Positions 1-8,857 are shown, numbered from the stretch's first letter. The stretch: 64,000 bases of DNA from Cognatishimia maritima (GCF_900129685.1 NZ_FQWM01000001.1:839059-903058), one strand, 5' to 3'. Numbers and translations are program-made. Notes: generated from the sequence alone by a model not told the origin.

Positions 1-758
1 ATTTTGCACCCGATGCCCCACCCTTTCGGCTGGTTAGCGCGGCCACGCGCGCGCATCGGCTGCGCAAGCTTGGGATAGAGCGCCTGTATGAACTTCCTTT
101 CAACACCGCGCTTGCGGGGCTGGAACCACGCGCCTTTGCTGAACAAGTGATTGTCAAAGGCCTGGGTCTGCGCCACGTCGTGGTCGGAGCGGATTTCTGT
201 TTCGGCAAAGGCCGCGCTGGAACGGCCGATGACCTGCGCCGATTTGGCGAAGAACTCGGGTTCGGCGTGACCATCGCACCTTTGGTGACCGGCGGAGATG
301 GGCAGGTGTCCTCTACCAATATCCGCCTCGCCCTGTCCGAAGGCCGACCGCGGGATGCGGCTGCTATGCTCGGCCACTGGCACCGGATCGACGGCCCGGT
401 GATTGGTGGCGAACAACGCGGGCGAGAGTTGGGATTCCCAACTGCCAATATGTCGATCGAAGGGCTGCACCCGCCGAAATTCGGCGTTTATGCGGTGCTG
501 GTCGACGTGCTGGAAGGCCCGCACGCGGGCACCTATCATGGCGCGGCATCCATCGGTGTGCGCCCGATGTTTGGAGAAAACCGGCCCAACATTGAAACCT
601 ATCTGTTTGATTTTTCAGGCGACCTATACGGAACCGCGTTGTCTGTCGGTCTGGTGGATTACCTGCGACCGGAACAGAGGTTCGACGGGCTGGAGGCTTT
701 GGTCGCGCAGATGACGGAAGACTGTGCAACCGCTCGCACGATCTTGGATCAGCTATGA
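1..758 (+). CDS. ribF: RibF riboflavin kinase/FAD synthetase, 5'-truncated
   Basis: Bifunctional enzyme that phosphorylates riboflavin to FMN and adenylylates FMN to FAD in the cytoplasm. The window opens inside the gene: the frame is open from base 3 and no start is visible, leaving about 252 of the usual ~310 residues; the N-terminal nucleotidyl-transferase GxFDGVHxGH region is off the edge. Visible are the end of the FAD-synthetase domain (VVVGADFCFGKGR) and the whole C-terminal flavokinase domain with GRELGFPTAN, KFGVYAV and IETYLFDF. The stop overlaps the ATG of the next gene by 4 bp (ATGA), so the genes are translationally coupled. Family assignment is secure. Confidence 0.95.
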   Translation, partial: FAPDAPPFRLVSAATRAHRLRKLGIERLYELPFNTALAGLEPRAFAEQVIVKGLGLRHVVVGADFCFGKGRAGTADDLRRFGEELGFGVTIAPLVTGGDGQVSSTNIRLALSEGRPRDAAAMLGHWHRIDGPVIGGEQRGRELGFPTANMSIEGLHPPKFGVYAVLVDVLEGPHAGTYHGAASIGVRPMFGENRPNIETYLFDFSGDLYGTALSVGLVDYLRPEQRFDGLEALVAQMTEDCATARTILDQL

Positions 759-1228
759 GCAAAGATCCCATCGACCGTACCGGACTGAAGCGCCGCTTTT
801 GGGAGAAAAAGCCGCTGACAGAGCTGTCCGAACAAGAGTGGGAAGCGCTGTGTGATGGCTGTGGCAAGTGCTGCCTGAACAAACTGGAAGATGAAGACAC
901 CGGAGAGGTCGCCCTGACCCGTGTTGCCTGTCGGCTGCTAGACGATAGCACCTGCCGCTGCGCGCAATATGACATTCGGCACCACTTTATCCCCGAATGC
1001 ATCGTTCTAAAGCCCGACAATCTGGATACCCACGCCTATTGGATGCCCCAGACCTGCGCCTATCGGCTGTTGTGGGAGGGCAAGCCGCTTTATGACTGGC
1101 ACCCTTTGATTTCCGGCACTGCCGAGAGTGTGCATGAGGCGGGCGTATCCGTGCGCGATATGACGGTTTCTGAATTTGAGACCCCCATCGAAGAATGGGA
1201 AGACCACATCATCGAGGAACCGATTTGA
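755..1228 (+). CDS. YcgN-type cysteine-cluster protein (UPF0260)
   Basis: A 157-residue soluble protein of the YcgN/UPF0260 family, whose biochemical role is unknown; the cysteine cluster suggests metal or Fe-S binding. Cysteines are concentrated in CDGCGKCC near residue 33 and in later single and paired positions (SRL-C, TCRC, PECIVL, QTCAYRL), the usual pattern of the family. The N-terminal RRFWEKKPLTELSEQEWEALC is also typical. The start ATG overlaps the ribF stop, and its own stop shares one base with the ATG of the threonine aldolase gene, so ribF, this gene and ltaE form one coupled unit. Confidence 0.88.
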   Translation: MSKDPIDRTGLKRRFWEKKPLTELSEQEWEALCDGCGKCCLNKLEDEDTGEVALTRVACRLLDDSTCRCAQYDIRHHFIPECIVLKPDNLDTHAYWMPQTCAYRLLWEGKPLYDWHPLISGTAESVHEAGVSVRDMTVSEFETPIEEWEDHIIEEPI

Positions 1229-2250
1229 TGCATTTTGCCTCAGACAATGCCGGAATTGCGCACCCCACAGTGATACAGGCCATTGTTGAGGCAAATGAAG
1301 GCTACGCGCTTGGTTACGGGCAGGATGACCTTACCAAAGCGGCGGTTGCACAGGTCCGCGCCGCATTTGAGGCCCCAGAGGCAGCTGTTTATTTCCTCCC
1401 TACCGGCACCGCTGCGAATGCGCTGGCATTGGCCTGTTTGACGCGCCCTTATGAAACGATTTTCTGCGCTCCAATGGCCCATATCCAAGAGGACGAATGC
1501 GGCGCGCCAGAGTTCTTTTCGGGCGCAAAGCTGACCCTTGTCGGCACCGAGGACAAAATCACGCCCAAGGCACTGCGCGCCGCTATTGACCAGTGCGTAA
1601 CACGAGGGTTTCAAGGTGTGCGCCCCGGTGCCCTGTCACTGTCGCAGGTCACTGAATTCGGTCAGGTCTATACGCTGGACGAAATCCGCGCCTTGACCGA
1701 AATCGCACATAAGGCCGGAATTCCGACCCATATGGATGGCGCGCGCTTTGCACATGCTTGCGTCGCGTTGGGTGTCAGCGCCGCCGAGATGAGTAGGCAG
1801 TCGGGCATTGATGCGGTCAGTTTTGGGGCGACCAAGAACGGCTGTCTTGGCGTTGAGGCGATGGTGCTTTTTGATCCCGCGCGCGCTGACGAGCTTGAAG
1901 CGCGGCGCAAACGTGGCGGGCATCTATTGTCCAAGCAACGCTTTCTTTCGGCACAAATGCTGGCCTATTTGATTGACGACCTGTGGCTGACCCTTGCGTC
2001 TCAGGCGAACGTAAAAGCTGCCGCACTGGCAAAACAGCTCTCTGAGATAGATGGCGTTAGCCTCGCCTACCCGTGTGAGGCCAATATGATCTTTGCGCAC
2101 TTCTCCCGGCCCAAATGGGACACCATCAAAGTCAGTGGTGCAAAGGTCACTTTGGTCAGCGAAGAAAGTGACCAAGTGATGCTGCGTCTGGTGTGTGATT
2201 GGGCGTTGCCAGAAGACGACATAGAGCGATTTCTGAAGCTGCTCCGCTGA
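1228..2250 (+). CDS. ltaE: Low-specificity L-threonine aldolase
   Basis: PLP-dependent enzyme of fold type I that splits L-threonine or L-allo-threonine into glycine and acetaldehyde. The 340-residue product begins MHFASDNAGIAHP; this ATG is preferred because it overlaps the TGA of the upstream gene (TGATG), whereas an in-frame ATG 33 bp earlier lies inside that gene. The Schiff-base lysine is in SFGATKNGCLG and the cofactor-binding HMDGARFAHA motif precedes it. Length agrees with the family. The gene is convergent with trkH, whose stop is immediately adjacent with no gap. Confidence 0.93.
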   Translation: MHFASDNAGIAHPTVIQAIVEANEGYALGYGQDDLTKAAVAQVRAAFEAPEAAVYFLPTGTAANALALACLTRPYETIFCAPMAHIQEDECGAPEFFSGAKLTLVGTEDKITPKALRAAIDQCVTRGFQGVRPGALSLSQVTEFGQVYTLDEIRALTEIAHKAGIPTHMDGARFAHACVALGVSAAEMSRQSGIDAVSFGATKNGCLGVEAMVLFDPARADELEARRKRGGHLLSKQRFLSAQMLAYLIDDLWLTLASQANVKAAALAKQLSEIDGVSLAYPCEANMIFAHFSRPKWDTIKVSGAKVTLVSEESDQVMLRLVCDWALPEDDIERFLKLLR

Positions 2251-3699
2251 TCACCCGCGCCAGAACTGCGGTGTCAGCATGGCGTAAACCGCGAGCAATT
2301 CCAAACGCCCCACCAGCATTCCAATCGCCAGTAGCCATTTTGCCGTGTCATTCAGCGGTGCGAAGTTTCCGGCGGGACCAATGATATCCCCCAACCCCGG
2401 CCCAATATTGGCAATCGCAGCGGCTGCGCCAGAAAGCGATGTGACAAAGTCCAAGCCCGTCAAACCAAGCAAAACGGCAAGGACGCCAAGGGTCACGATG
2501 AAGAACACGAAGAACACCATGACTGAATTCAAAACATCCTCAGACACCGCGCGGCCATTGTAGCGCGGGGTAAAGATGCCGCTGGGGGTATGAATTTTCA
2601 GGATTTGTACCCGGATGGCGGAGAACAGCAATTGATAGCGGAAGATCTTGATGGAGCAGGCCGTTGACCCCGCGCAGCCACCGATCAGGCCGATGAAGAA
2701 AAACAACGACACTAGGAAGCCGCCCCACAGCATATAGTCTGCACTGGCGTAGCCGGTTCCGGTTGTCAGCGATGTAACATTAAACAAAGCCTTTCGAAAG
2801 GCCGCTTCGGGGTTCTGTGTTTCGGTGAGCGACAACACCAGAGACACAACAACCACAAGGACAAAGATCGTGGCAAAGAATGTCAAAATTTGTCGGTCTT
2901 TGAACAAAGGTTGCGCGGATCCATTCACCAGCTGCACGTAACGAACAAAGGGGAGTGCGGCCAATAGCATGAACGACGCCCCGGCATATTCTGCAGCCCC
3001 TGTGAAGGCGCCGAATGAAGCGTCGTAATTGGCAAATCCCCCGGTTGCGATGGTCGTGAACGCGTGCACGACAGCATCAAACGGCTCCATCCCAACCATG
3101 AGGTAGACGAGGAAACAGAGGAATGTCAGCGCGACATAGATCGTTGAGACCTGCCCCGAGATTTCGGTCGCCCGGGGAAGGATTTTACCAAAGGTATCAA
3201 AGCCTTCTGAGCGGAATATCTGCATCCCGCCAACGCGCAGTTCGGGCAGGAACACCATCGCCACAACGATGATACCAATCCCGCCAAGCCATTGCAGAAT
3301 GCCGCGCCAGAGCAGGATGCCCTTGGGCAAGGTCTCTAGCCCGGAGAACACCGTCGATCCGGTTGTCGTCAGCCCCGACATGGCCTCGAAAAACGCGTCC
3401 ACGACACGCGCCTCTGTCGCGCCCAGAATGAAGGGCAAGGCCCCAAACAGCGGCAACGCCAGCCAGACACCTGTGGTCAGAACAAAGGTCTGATGCAGGG
3501 TCAGCCCAGGGCGATTGCCGTCCTGACAGGACAAGGCCACCAAGCCGCCGGTCAGGAAGGTAAACAGCGCGCTTTCCAGAAACGCGGGCCAGTGACCATT
3601 GCCGTCGATCATATCGACCACCATCGGGATCAACATGGTTAGCCCAAGCATGGCCACCATCAGGCCAATCACATATCCGACAGGTCTTAGATCAAACAT
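2251..3699 (-). CDS. trkH: TrkH-family potassium uptake membrane protein
   Basis: Integral membrane pore subunit of a Trk-type K+ uptake system. The 482-residue product has about ten hydrophobic segments and the four pore-loop filter sequences of the family, seen as TTTGSTVF, TTIATGGFANY, TTGTGYASAD and AIANIGPGLG, each with the key filter glycine. It ends PQFWRG as TrkH proteins do. The cytoplasmic NAD-binding partner TrkA is not in the window. The gene lies downstream of folE2 and the lprI-like gene on the same strand, after a short 49-bp gap, so it may be read from the same transcript. Confidence 0.95.
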   Translation of the reverse strand: MFDLRPVGYVIGLMVAMLGLTMLIPMVVDMIDGNGHWPAFLESALFTFLTGGLVALSCQDGNRPGLTLHQTFVLTTGVWLALPLFGALPFILGATEARVVDAFFEAMSGLTTTGSTVFSGLETLPKGILLWRGILQWLGGIGIIVVAMVFLPELRVGGMQIFRSEGFDTFGKILPRATEISGQVSTIYVALTFLCFLVYLMVGMEPFDAVVHAFTTIATGGFANYDASFGAFTGAAEYAGASFMLLAALPFVRYVQLVNGSAQPLFKDRQILTFFATIFVLVVVVSLVLSLTETQNPEAAFRKALFNVTSLTTGTGYASADYMLWGGFLVSLFFFIGLIGGCAGSTACSIKIFRYQLLFSAIRVQILKIHTPSGIFTPRYNGRAVSEDVLNSVMVFFVFFIVTLGVLAVLLGLTGLDFVTSLSGAAAAIANIGPGLGDIIGPAGNFAPLNDTAKWLLAIGMLVGRLELLAVYAMLTPQFWRG

Positions 3700-3748
3700 T
3701 GGTTGCAGGGTTGGCTTGCTGCGCGCGCACTGTCAAGCGATTGAACGC

Positions 3749-4159
3749 CTAGAAGGCTTCGGCAAAGAGGCGCAGCGCCTCTGTTCGGCTTTGGGTTTCG
3801 CGCTCAAGGCAGGTGGAATAGATCAAAGGTTGCATAGAGCCGCCGCGAAACAGCAGGCTTTCGACCTCGCAGGCTTTGTCGCGATAGGTAATCCAAGCCC
3901 GTTGGGCATCGCGCAAAAGCGTCTCCGCAGCGATGTCGCCCTCGGCAAGATATTCATCCATCGCCTGTGCAGCGCTAACGGCCTGCTGGTAAGCGTCGTT
4001 TAGTGCGTGATCCGCCTGCAAGTAAGACTGATGTGCACAGCGGTTCATGGCGTGCTGGGTGAAAGCATTTTCGCAATCGACATCCTCTGCCGCCAAAGGC
4101 GCAGCGAACATCAAAAGAACAGCGACCAGCAAAGGCCCGCCCTGCCCCCTAGCCAACAT
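3749..4159 (-). CDS. LprI/DUF1311 periplasmic protein
   Basis: A 136-residue exported protein of the DUF1311 (LprI-like) family, some members of which inhibit lysozyme; the function here is unproven. The N-terminus MLARGQGGPLLVAVLLMFAAPLAAE is a signal peptide with a likely cut after ALA. The mature part has the family pattern: DVDCENAFTQHAMNRCA, then RDAQRAWITYRDKACEVES and a late CLERETQSRTEAL, giving four conserved cysteines. I chose the ATG 11 bp inside the folE2 end rather than an earlier ATG at 4204, because it begins directly at the signal peptide. It overlaps folE2 by 11 bp and is probably coupled to it. Confidence 0.82.
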   Translation of the reverse strand: MLARGQGGPLLVAVLLMFAAPLAAEDVDCENAFTQHAMNRCAHQSYLQADHALNDAYQQAVSAAQAMDEYLAEGDIAAETLLRDAQRAWITYRDKACEVESLLFRGGSMQPLIYSTCLERETQSRTEALRLFAEAF

Positions 4160-5249
4160 GAAACAGCGTTGTGAACAGCTTAGGATCAATCGAGCCGCTG
4201 ACAAAGGTGTCGCCCTCCGTCAGGATCGACACGGCGTCATGGCTGTGCAGGCTTTCTTGATGGCTGGCAATCACGCGGAAATCGCCGATACGCTCATCCT
4301 GCTGCAATTCCCGGCAGAAAAGCCGCGCCGCGTCTTCGACGAAAATCGGGTTGGCCGCGTTGAGTTCGGCAAACGCCTGTTCGTCTTCGCGTTTCACCAT
4401 CACTTGCGTTTCGGTTGGGACAGCCCGACGGGCCATTTCGATCAGGTCTTCAAACCACAGTCGCTGAAGGCTTTTGGTCACGACTGATATCCGCGCGACG
4501 GAGCGTTGGGAATGTGGTGTGGCCAGTTGCCCCCGAGCCTGACGCGCGTGTTCGGACAGTTCAAGAGAACATGGGCATGTGGACGAATAGACATAGTCCA
4601 GATGCATGATCTTCAAGGGCTGCCCGCCGGTTTCCACCTTTTCCATCGCGAGATCGTAATATTGATATCCTTCAAGCCCCGACCGCAAAGATGGGATTTT
4701 CATCGGATAACGAAAGCGCATTTGGATGCGGGCATCAAAGCTGCCGAGGTCCGCCTTGTAATCGGCCAATGCGTGTTCCAGCACCTCGAAGCTAAATGTT
4801 TTTTCGGCATGCTTATAGAAAGACCGCATAATGCGGCTCATATTGATGCCTTTTTTGTCCTCTTCCAGACTGACAGTGCCGGTGACCGAGGTCTCAAGCG
4901 TCACGTCGCCGCCCTCTCGGGTGCGATAGGTGATGGGCAGACGGAAATTGGAAATGCCGACGTGCTGAATCTGCTTCTTCGCGCCTTTGATCAGGCTGGT
5001 CGGACCGTTCTGCAGATCAGGCAAGGTCGCCTTATAGGCTTCGTCGGCCACAAAATCATCGGGATATGACCGCTTTAGGTCAGGGTAGTTGGACACTTCT
5101 TGACCGGGAATGAGCCGCGCGACGGCCGGGTCCAGCTCTGCAATTTCGGTGGGGCTGGCCGCTTTGGCCCAAGCGCGCAATTTCTCAAGCGCTTCCAGAG
5201 CGTCTTCTTTTGTCATCGGCGTATCGGCCTTCGACGACTGGATATTCAT
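4149..5249 (-). CDS. folE2: GTP cyclohydrolase FolE2 (type IB)
   Basis: Metal-dependent GTP cyclohydrolase of the IB class, which converts GTP to dihydroneopterin triphosphate, the first step of folate (and queuosine precursor) synthesis. The 366-residue product carries the STCPCSLEL segment with the metal-binding cysteine and the conserved HVGISNFRLPI and SHQESLHSHDA regions, and it is full length with a short N-terminal extension, as many alphaproteobacterial FolE2 proteins have. No zinc-dependent FolE1 gene is seen. In some bacteria folE2 is a zinc-starvation alternative, but I see no recognisable Zur site in the 100 bp upstream. Confidence 0.95.
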   Translation of the reverse strand: MNIQSSKADTPMTKEDALEALEKLRAWAKAASPTEIAELDPAVARLIPGQEVSNYPDLKRSYPDDFVADEAYKATLPDLQNGPTSLIKGAKKQIQHVGISNFRLPITYRTREGGDVTLETSVTGTVSLEEDKKGINMSRIMRSFYKHAEKTFSFEVLEHALADYKADLGSFDARIQMRFRYPMKIPSLRSGLEGYQYYDLAMEKVETGGQPLKIMHLDYVYSSTCPCSLELSEHARQARGQLATPHSQRSVARISVVTKSLQRLWFEDLIEMARRAVPTETQVMVKREDEQAFAELNAANPIFVEDAARLFCRELQQDERIGDFRVIASHQESLHSHDAVSILTEGDTFVSGSIDPKLFTTLFHVG

Positions 5250-5350
5250 AGGCGTTCCCTTTTCGCGACCTACTGCTCATTACCTTACAGCTTTAGATCG
5301 CGAAATACCAATTGCACTGCTTTTGAAGCCAAAGGCGACACAATCGCGAA

Positions 5351-6538
5351 TTACGACTGTGACGCCTCTAGGGCGCTCAAAACATCAGCAAGCAAATCTT
5401 CCGCATCTTCGAGGCCAACAGAAAAGCGGATCAGACCTTCGGTGATACCCAGATCTTGCTTTTGTTCATCGCTCAGACGCTGGTGTGTGGTGGTCGCCGG
5501 ATGGGTCGCAATGGATTTCGCATCACCCAGATTGTTGGAGATCACCGGTATTTGCAGCGCGTTCAGGAATTTGAAAGCCGCGCCTTTGCCGCCTTTGATG
5601 TCCAGCGAAAAAACTGTGCCGCCATGGCCGCCAAGCTGTGTTTGAACCAACGCGTTCTGCGCATGGGTTTTCAAACCCGGGTAGAGCGTGCGCAAAAGCG
5701 CTGCGTGCCCATTGACCTTCTCGGCGATTTTCAGAGCGCTTTCCGCCTGTGCACGCACCCTCAGGTCGATGGTTTCAAGCCCCTTCAGCATGACCCACGC
5801 GTTAAATGGCGAAAGAGAGCCGCCGGTGTGTTTCATGTAGGTCTCAAGCGGTCCCCGGATATAGTCTTTTTTCCCGATCACCACGCCGCCCAACGCACGG
5901 CCCTGCCCGTCGATGTGTTTCGTGGCAGAGTACACAACGACATCCGCCCCCTGCTCGATTGCCTTTGAGAACACAGGGGTCGAGAAGACATTGTCCACAA
6001 CAACCATCGCACCCACGGAATGGGCAATTTCGGACACGCCGGCGATGTCGATGACTTCCAGCGTCGGGTTGGACATGGATTCAAAGAAACAGACCTTGGT
6101 GTTGTCGCGCACTGCCGCGCGCCATTCGTCAAGGTTCGGGCCGTCGACAAAGGTGACCTCTACGCCCAACTTCATCAGGATGTTTTCCAGAATGTGCAGA
6201 CAGGAACCAAAGAGGGCTTTGGCCGAAACCACATGGTCACCGGCTTGAACCAGAGACATCAGCGCCCCGTTGACCGCCGCCATGCCAGACGCTGTTGCAA
6301 ACGCGTCCTCTGCGCCTTCCAAAAGCGCGATCCGCTGTTCGAACATGGAAACTGTTGGATTGCCGTAGCGTGCATAGATGAACTCATCCGGGCCGGATTC
6401 AATGAATCGCGCCTCAGCTTGTTCGGCGTTTTCATAGACAAACCCTTGGGTCAGAAAAATCGCTTCGCTGACCTCATTATACTGGCTGCGGCGAATGCCG
6501 CCATGCACGAGCTTGGTCCGGTTTTTCCAGTCGTTCAT
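5351..6538 (-). CDS. metZ: O-succinylhomoserine sulfhydrylase
   Basis: PLP enzyme of the Cys/Met metabolism family that makes homocysteine directly from an activated homoserine and sulfide. The 395-residue product has the PLP-lysine motif VYSATKHIDGQG, YARYGNPTV near the N-terminus and the family's ATHPATTTHQRLS near the C-terminus. The start at 6538 (MNDWKNRTKLVHGG) has a strong AAGGAGA site just upstream; a longer frame to 6598 would run into the leader hairpin and is rejected. The leader carries a SAM-II aptamer and a terminator-like hairpin, so expression should fall when S-adenosylmethionine is plentiful. Confidence 0.95.
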   Translation of the reverse strand: MNDWKNRTKLVHGGIRRSQYNEVSEAIFLTQGFVYENAEQAEARFIESGPDEFIYARYGNPTVSMFEQRIALLEGAEDAFATASGMAAVNGALMSLVQAGDHVVSAKALFGSCLHILENILMKLGVEVTFVDGPNLDEWRAAVRDNTKVCFFESMSNPTLEVIDIAGVSEIAHSVGAMVVVDNVFSTPVFSKAIEQGADVVVYSATKHIDGQGRALGGVVIGKKDYIRGPLETYMKHTGGSLSPFNAWVMLKGLETIDLRVRAQAESALKIAEKVNGHAALLRTLYPGLKTHAQNALVQTQLGGHGGTVFSLDIKGGKGAAFKFLNALQIPVISNNLGDAKSIATHPATTTHQRLSDEQKQDLGITEGLIRFSVGLEDAEDLLADVLSALEASQS

Positions 6539-6577
6539 CGTCTTCTCCTTAGTGCCCGGGTCCCTGCCCGGCGCAAC

Positions 6578-6610
6578 AAAAAACCCCCACACGGCCAAGC
6601 GTAAGGGGGT
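6578..6610 (-). terminator. Intrinsic terminator in the metZ leader
   Basis: On the minus strand ACCCCC pairs with GGGGGT around an inner ACG/CGT stem, and six T residues follow directly. It lies between the SAM-II aptamer and the metZ start codon, about 40 nt ahead of the ATG, so it is placed to act as an attenuator responding to the aptamer. Confidence 0.75.
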
Positions 6611-6623
6611 CCTTCCGTCCTGA

Positions 6624-6692
6624 CCTCTTTAGCGGAATTCGGGTTTCAGCCTGAAACCACGTGGCCCGCAATCCGGTTACAAATCGCCACGG
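6624..6692 (-). promoter_or_regulatory. SAM-II riboswitch aptamer (metZ leader)
   Basis: Reading the minus strand, the order is CCGTGGCGATTTG, then GGATTGCGGGCCACG, a hairpin GGTTTCAGGCTGAAACC, then TTCCGCTAAAGAGG. This matches what I recall of the SAM-II (metA-type) consensus: a CGTGG/CCACG P1 stem, the GATTTG segment, TTGC before the closing strand, and the downstream GCTAAA that forms the pseudoknot. The insert hairpin between P1 and the pseudoknot strand is longer than in the shortest members. SAM-II elements are typical of alphaproteobacterial methionine genes, which fits metZ. A SAM-V aptamer shares this core and is the alternative. Confidence 0.85.
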
Positions 6693-6772
6693 ATCGGATG
6701 TAACGCTGCGTCAAAGTCTGGTCAATAGACTTTGCGGCAAAGCGCGTTCAATTCGCGCCGCAACTTTGGGTA

Positions 6773-7381
6773 TCAAACGTCCTCGCCGCTGTCCTCCAGC
6801 GCGTATTTGGACAGCACCCCGGCTTGCGTCATAAAGAATAGGAATACCGCCGCCGTCAGACCGAAGGTTTTGAAATAGACCCAAGTGTCCGTGCTCTGCG
6901 TGCGCCAAATGACTTCATTCAAAATAGCCAACGACAGGAAGAACGCGGTCAAGCGCTGCGTCAGCTTCATCCATCCCTCGTCCTGCAGGGGCAGAACCTC
7001 TTCCATGACGTATTTCAAATAGCTTTGCCCACGCAACAGGCCAAAGCCCAGCAGCCCCCCAAACAGCAGGTAGATCATCGTCGGCTTCATCTTGAAAAAC
7101 CGATCATCATTCAGCCAAACCGATAGACCGCCAAAAACGGTGACAAGTATGACTGTCGCAACCTGCATCTTGGACAGATGACCGGTGAGGCGCCAAAGGA
7201 TGAATGTCGTCAGCGCAATAAGCGGCACAAAGGCAGCCGTGACCACGATGAACCCATCATAGGCCGTGCCGCCGATTGTAAAGCTTTGATCACGTAGCTT
7301 TAGATAGCCCGCGAAAAAGAGAATGATTGGCCCCAGTTCAAGCGCCATTTTCAGCATGGGATTGATTTGCTTTCCAGCCAT
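6773..7381 (-). CDS. yciB: YciB/IspZ septation-associated membrane protein
   Basis: Inner-membrane protein of the intracellular septation protein A family, which affects cell division and envelope integrity by an unclear mechanism. The 202-residue product has five to six hydrophobic segments and the family motifs ELGPIILFF near the N-terminus, KPTMIYLLFG, and LNEVIWRTQSTDTWVYFKTFG. The ATG at 7381 is chosen because AAGGAGCG stands just before it; that site overlaps the stop of the upstream small gene, which suggests coupling. A longer frame starting at 7441 would overlap the upstream gene in another frame. Confidence 0.9.
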   Translation of the reverse strand: MAGKQINPMLKMALELGPIILFFAGYLKLRDQSFTIGGTAYDGFIVVTAAFVPLIALTTFILWRLTGHLSKMQVATVILVTVFGGLSVWLNDDRFFKMKPTMIYLLFGGLLGFGLLRGQSYLKYVMEEVLPLQDEGWMKLTQRLTAFFLSLAILNEVIWRTQSTDTWVYFKTFGLTAAVFLFFMTQAGVLSKYALEDSGEDV

Positions 7382-7391
7382 TGGGCGCTCC

Positions 7392-7610
7392 TTAGTTGGT
7401 CTCAGTTGCATCGGCCGCGAACCACAGAAAACCCAGCCCAATGATTGGCGTCAACATGAACGCCAATAGCAGCCAGGGCCACCTTCTTCGACCTTTTGCA
7501 GGGGCCATTCTCCAAATTAGTCGAAACATCTCAATGTTTACCCACCAAAACAACAGGATAACCAAGAGGAAGGCAAAGTCTATGAATCTGAGTTGCTCTA
7601 ATAATGTCAA
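7392..7610 (-). CDS. Small two-helix membrane protein, unknown
   Basis: A 72-residue protein that I do not recognise. It has two hydrophobic segments (about residues 10-32 and 47-66) joined by a basic loop APAKGRRRW, so both ends would lie on the same side of the membrane. The start is a TTG with a strong AAGGAG site six bases upstream, which argues that it is a real gene. It sits between ftsY and yciB on the same strand and its stop overlaps the yciB ribosome-binding site. The layout resembles small PLDc_N-like two-helix domains, but that is only a guess. Confidence 0.72.
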   Translation of the reverse strand: MTLLEQLRFIDFAFLLVILLFWWVNIEMFRLIWRMAPAKGRRRWPWLLLAFMLTPIIGLGFLWFAADATETN

Positions 7611-7696
7611 ATCTGCTCCTTAACGGGGACGTCTTGGCCTCGGACACAATACAGTTAATTCAAATGCCAACCGCACACCCAGGATGCTGAAGAACC

Positions 7697-8857
7697 TCAG
7701 GTTTTTTCTACTCCAGTCAACGCCTGTGCAAAGTCGTGCGGATCAAACGGCGCGAGGTCGTCGATCTTTTCGCCAACGCCAATCGCGTGGATCGGCAAGC
7801 CGAATTTATCCGCCAAAGCAACAAGCACACCACCCTTTGCGGTGCCGTCGAGTTTGGTCATCACCAGCCCGGAAACATCCGCGAGTTTTTGGAACGTTTC
7901 GACCTGGCTGAGGGCGTTCTGGCCGGTGGTCGCGTCAAGCACAAGCAAAGTGTTATGCGGCGCGGTTTCGTCTTTTTTGCGGATCACACGCACAATCTTG
8001 GCGAGCTCCTCCATCAGGTCCTGCCGGTTCTGCAAACGCCCTGCTGTGTCGATCATCAAAAGGTCAGCGCCCATCTCTTGCGCTTTGGTCATGGCGTCAA
8101 AGGCCAAAGATGCGGGGTCTGACCCTTCGGGAGCCGTCAAGACAGGGACGCCCGCGCGGTCGCCCCAGACCTGAAGCTGTTCAACTGCGGCGGCGCGGAA
8201 GGTGTCGCCTGCGGCGATGACAACGGATTTACCTGCATCTTTGAACTGGCTCGCCAATTTGCCGATGGTCGTGGTCTTGCCAGAGCCATTCACGCCAACG
8301 ACCAGAACCACTTGCGGGGTCTGCGGATAAAGCGGCAGGGGTTTGGCCACGGTTTCCATGATCCGGGCGACTTCATCTGACAGGATCTGTTTGATTTCTT
8401 CGGTCGAGACTTTTTTGCCAAACCGCCCCTCGGCGATATTGGCCGTCACACGCAACGCGGTATCCACACCCATGTCCGACGCGATCAGCAACTCTTCGAG
8501 TTGCTCAAGCATATCGTCATCCAGCGTGCGTTTGATCACGGGCTTCGCGGGCTGGCGACCCGTCAGTCGCCCAAGAAGGCTTGGCTTTTCAACCGGTTTC
8601 TCAGGCACCTTTGGCGCGGCTGCGGTCGGTTCAACGCGCGGTTCGGGCTCAATCGCCGCCGGAGCAACCTCAGCAGCGGGTGGTTCCGGCGATGGCGGCG
8701 CTTGCGGAGTTTCGGTCTTTTCAGATGCTTCGGCAGGCGCTTCGCTTTGCGTTTCCGAAATCTCTTCTCCACCGTCTTCCACAATCGCATCCAGCCCCTC
8801 TTCGAGGCGCGATGAGGATTTGAACAAGCGGTCTTTGAGTTTTGAGAGAAACGCCAT
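7697..8857 (-). CDS. ftsY: FtsY signal recognition particle receptor
   Basis: SRP receptor GTPase that docks ribosome-nascent-chain-SRP complexes at the inner membrane. The 386-residue product has an acidic, Pro/Ala/Glu-rich A domain (about 1-95), then the N domain (DMLEQLEELLIASDMGV) and the G domain with GVNGSGKTTTIGKLA, DTFRAAAVEQL, DTAGRLQN and TKLDGTAKGG. It begins MAFLSKLKDRLF. Downstream on the same strand are the two small membrane-protein genes, which may share its transcript. Confidence 0.97.
   Translation of the reverse strand: MAFLSKLKDRLFKSSSRLEEGLDAIVEDGGEEISETQSEAPAEASEKTETPQAPPSPEPPAAEVAPAAIEPEPRVEPTAAAPKVPEKPVEKPSLLGRLTGRQPAKPVIKRTLDDDMLEQLEELLIASDMGVDTALRVTANIAEGRFGKKVSTEEIKQILSDEVARIMETVAKPLPLYPQTPQVVLVVGVNGSGKTTTIGKLASQFKDAGKSVVIAAGDTFRAAAVEQLQVWGDRAGVPVLTAPEGSDPASLAFDAMTKAQEMGADLLMIDTAGRLQNRQDLMEELAKIVRVIRKKDETAPHNTLLVLDATTGQNALSQVETFQKLADVSGLVMTKLDGTAKGGVLVALADKFGLPIHAIGVGEKIDDLAPFDPHDFAQALTGVEKT

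Noticed and set aside
6539-6598. Longer metZ start at 6598
   Set aside because: It would place the start inside the leader terminator hairpin and lacks a ribosome-binding site; the ATG at 6538 has AAGGAGA.
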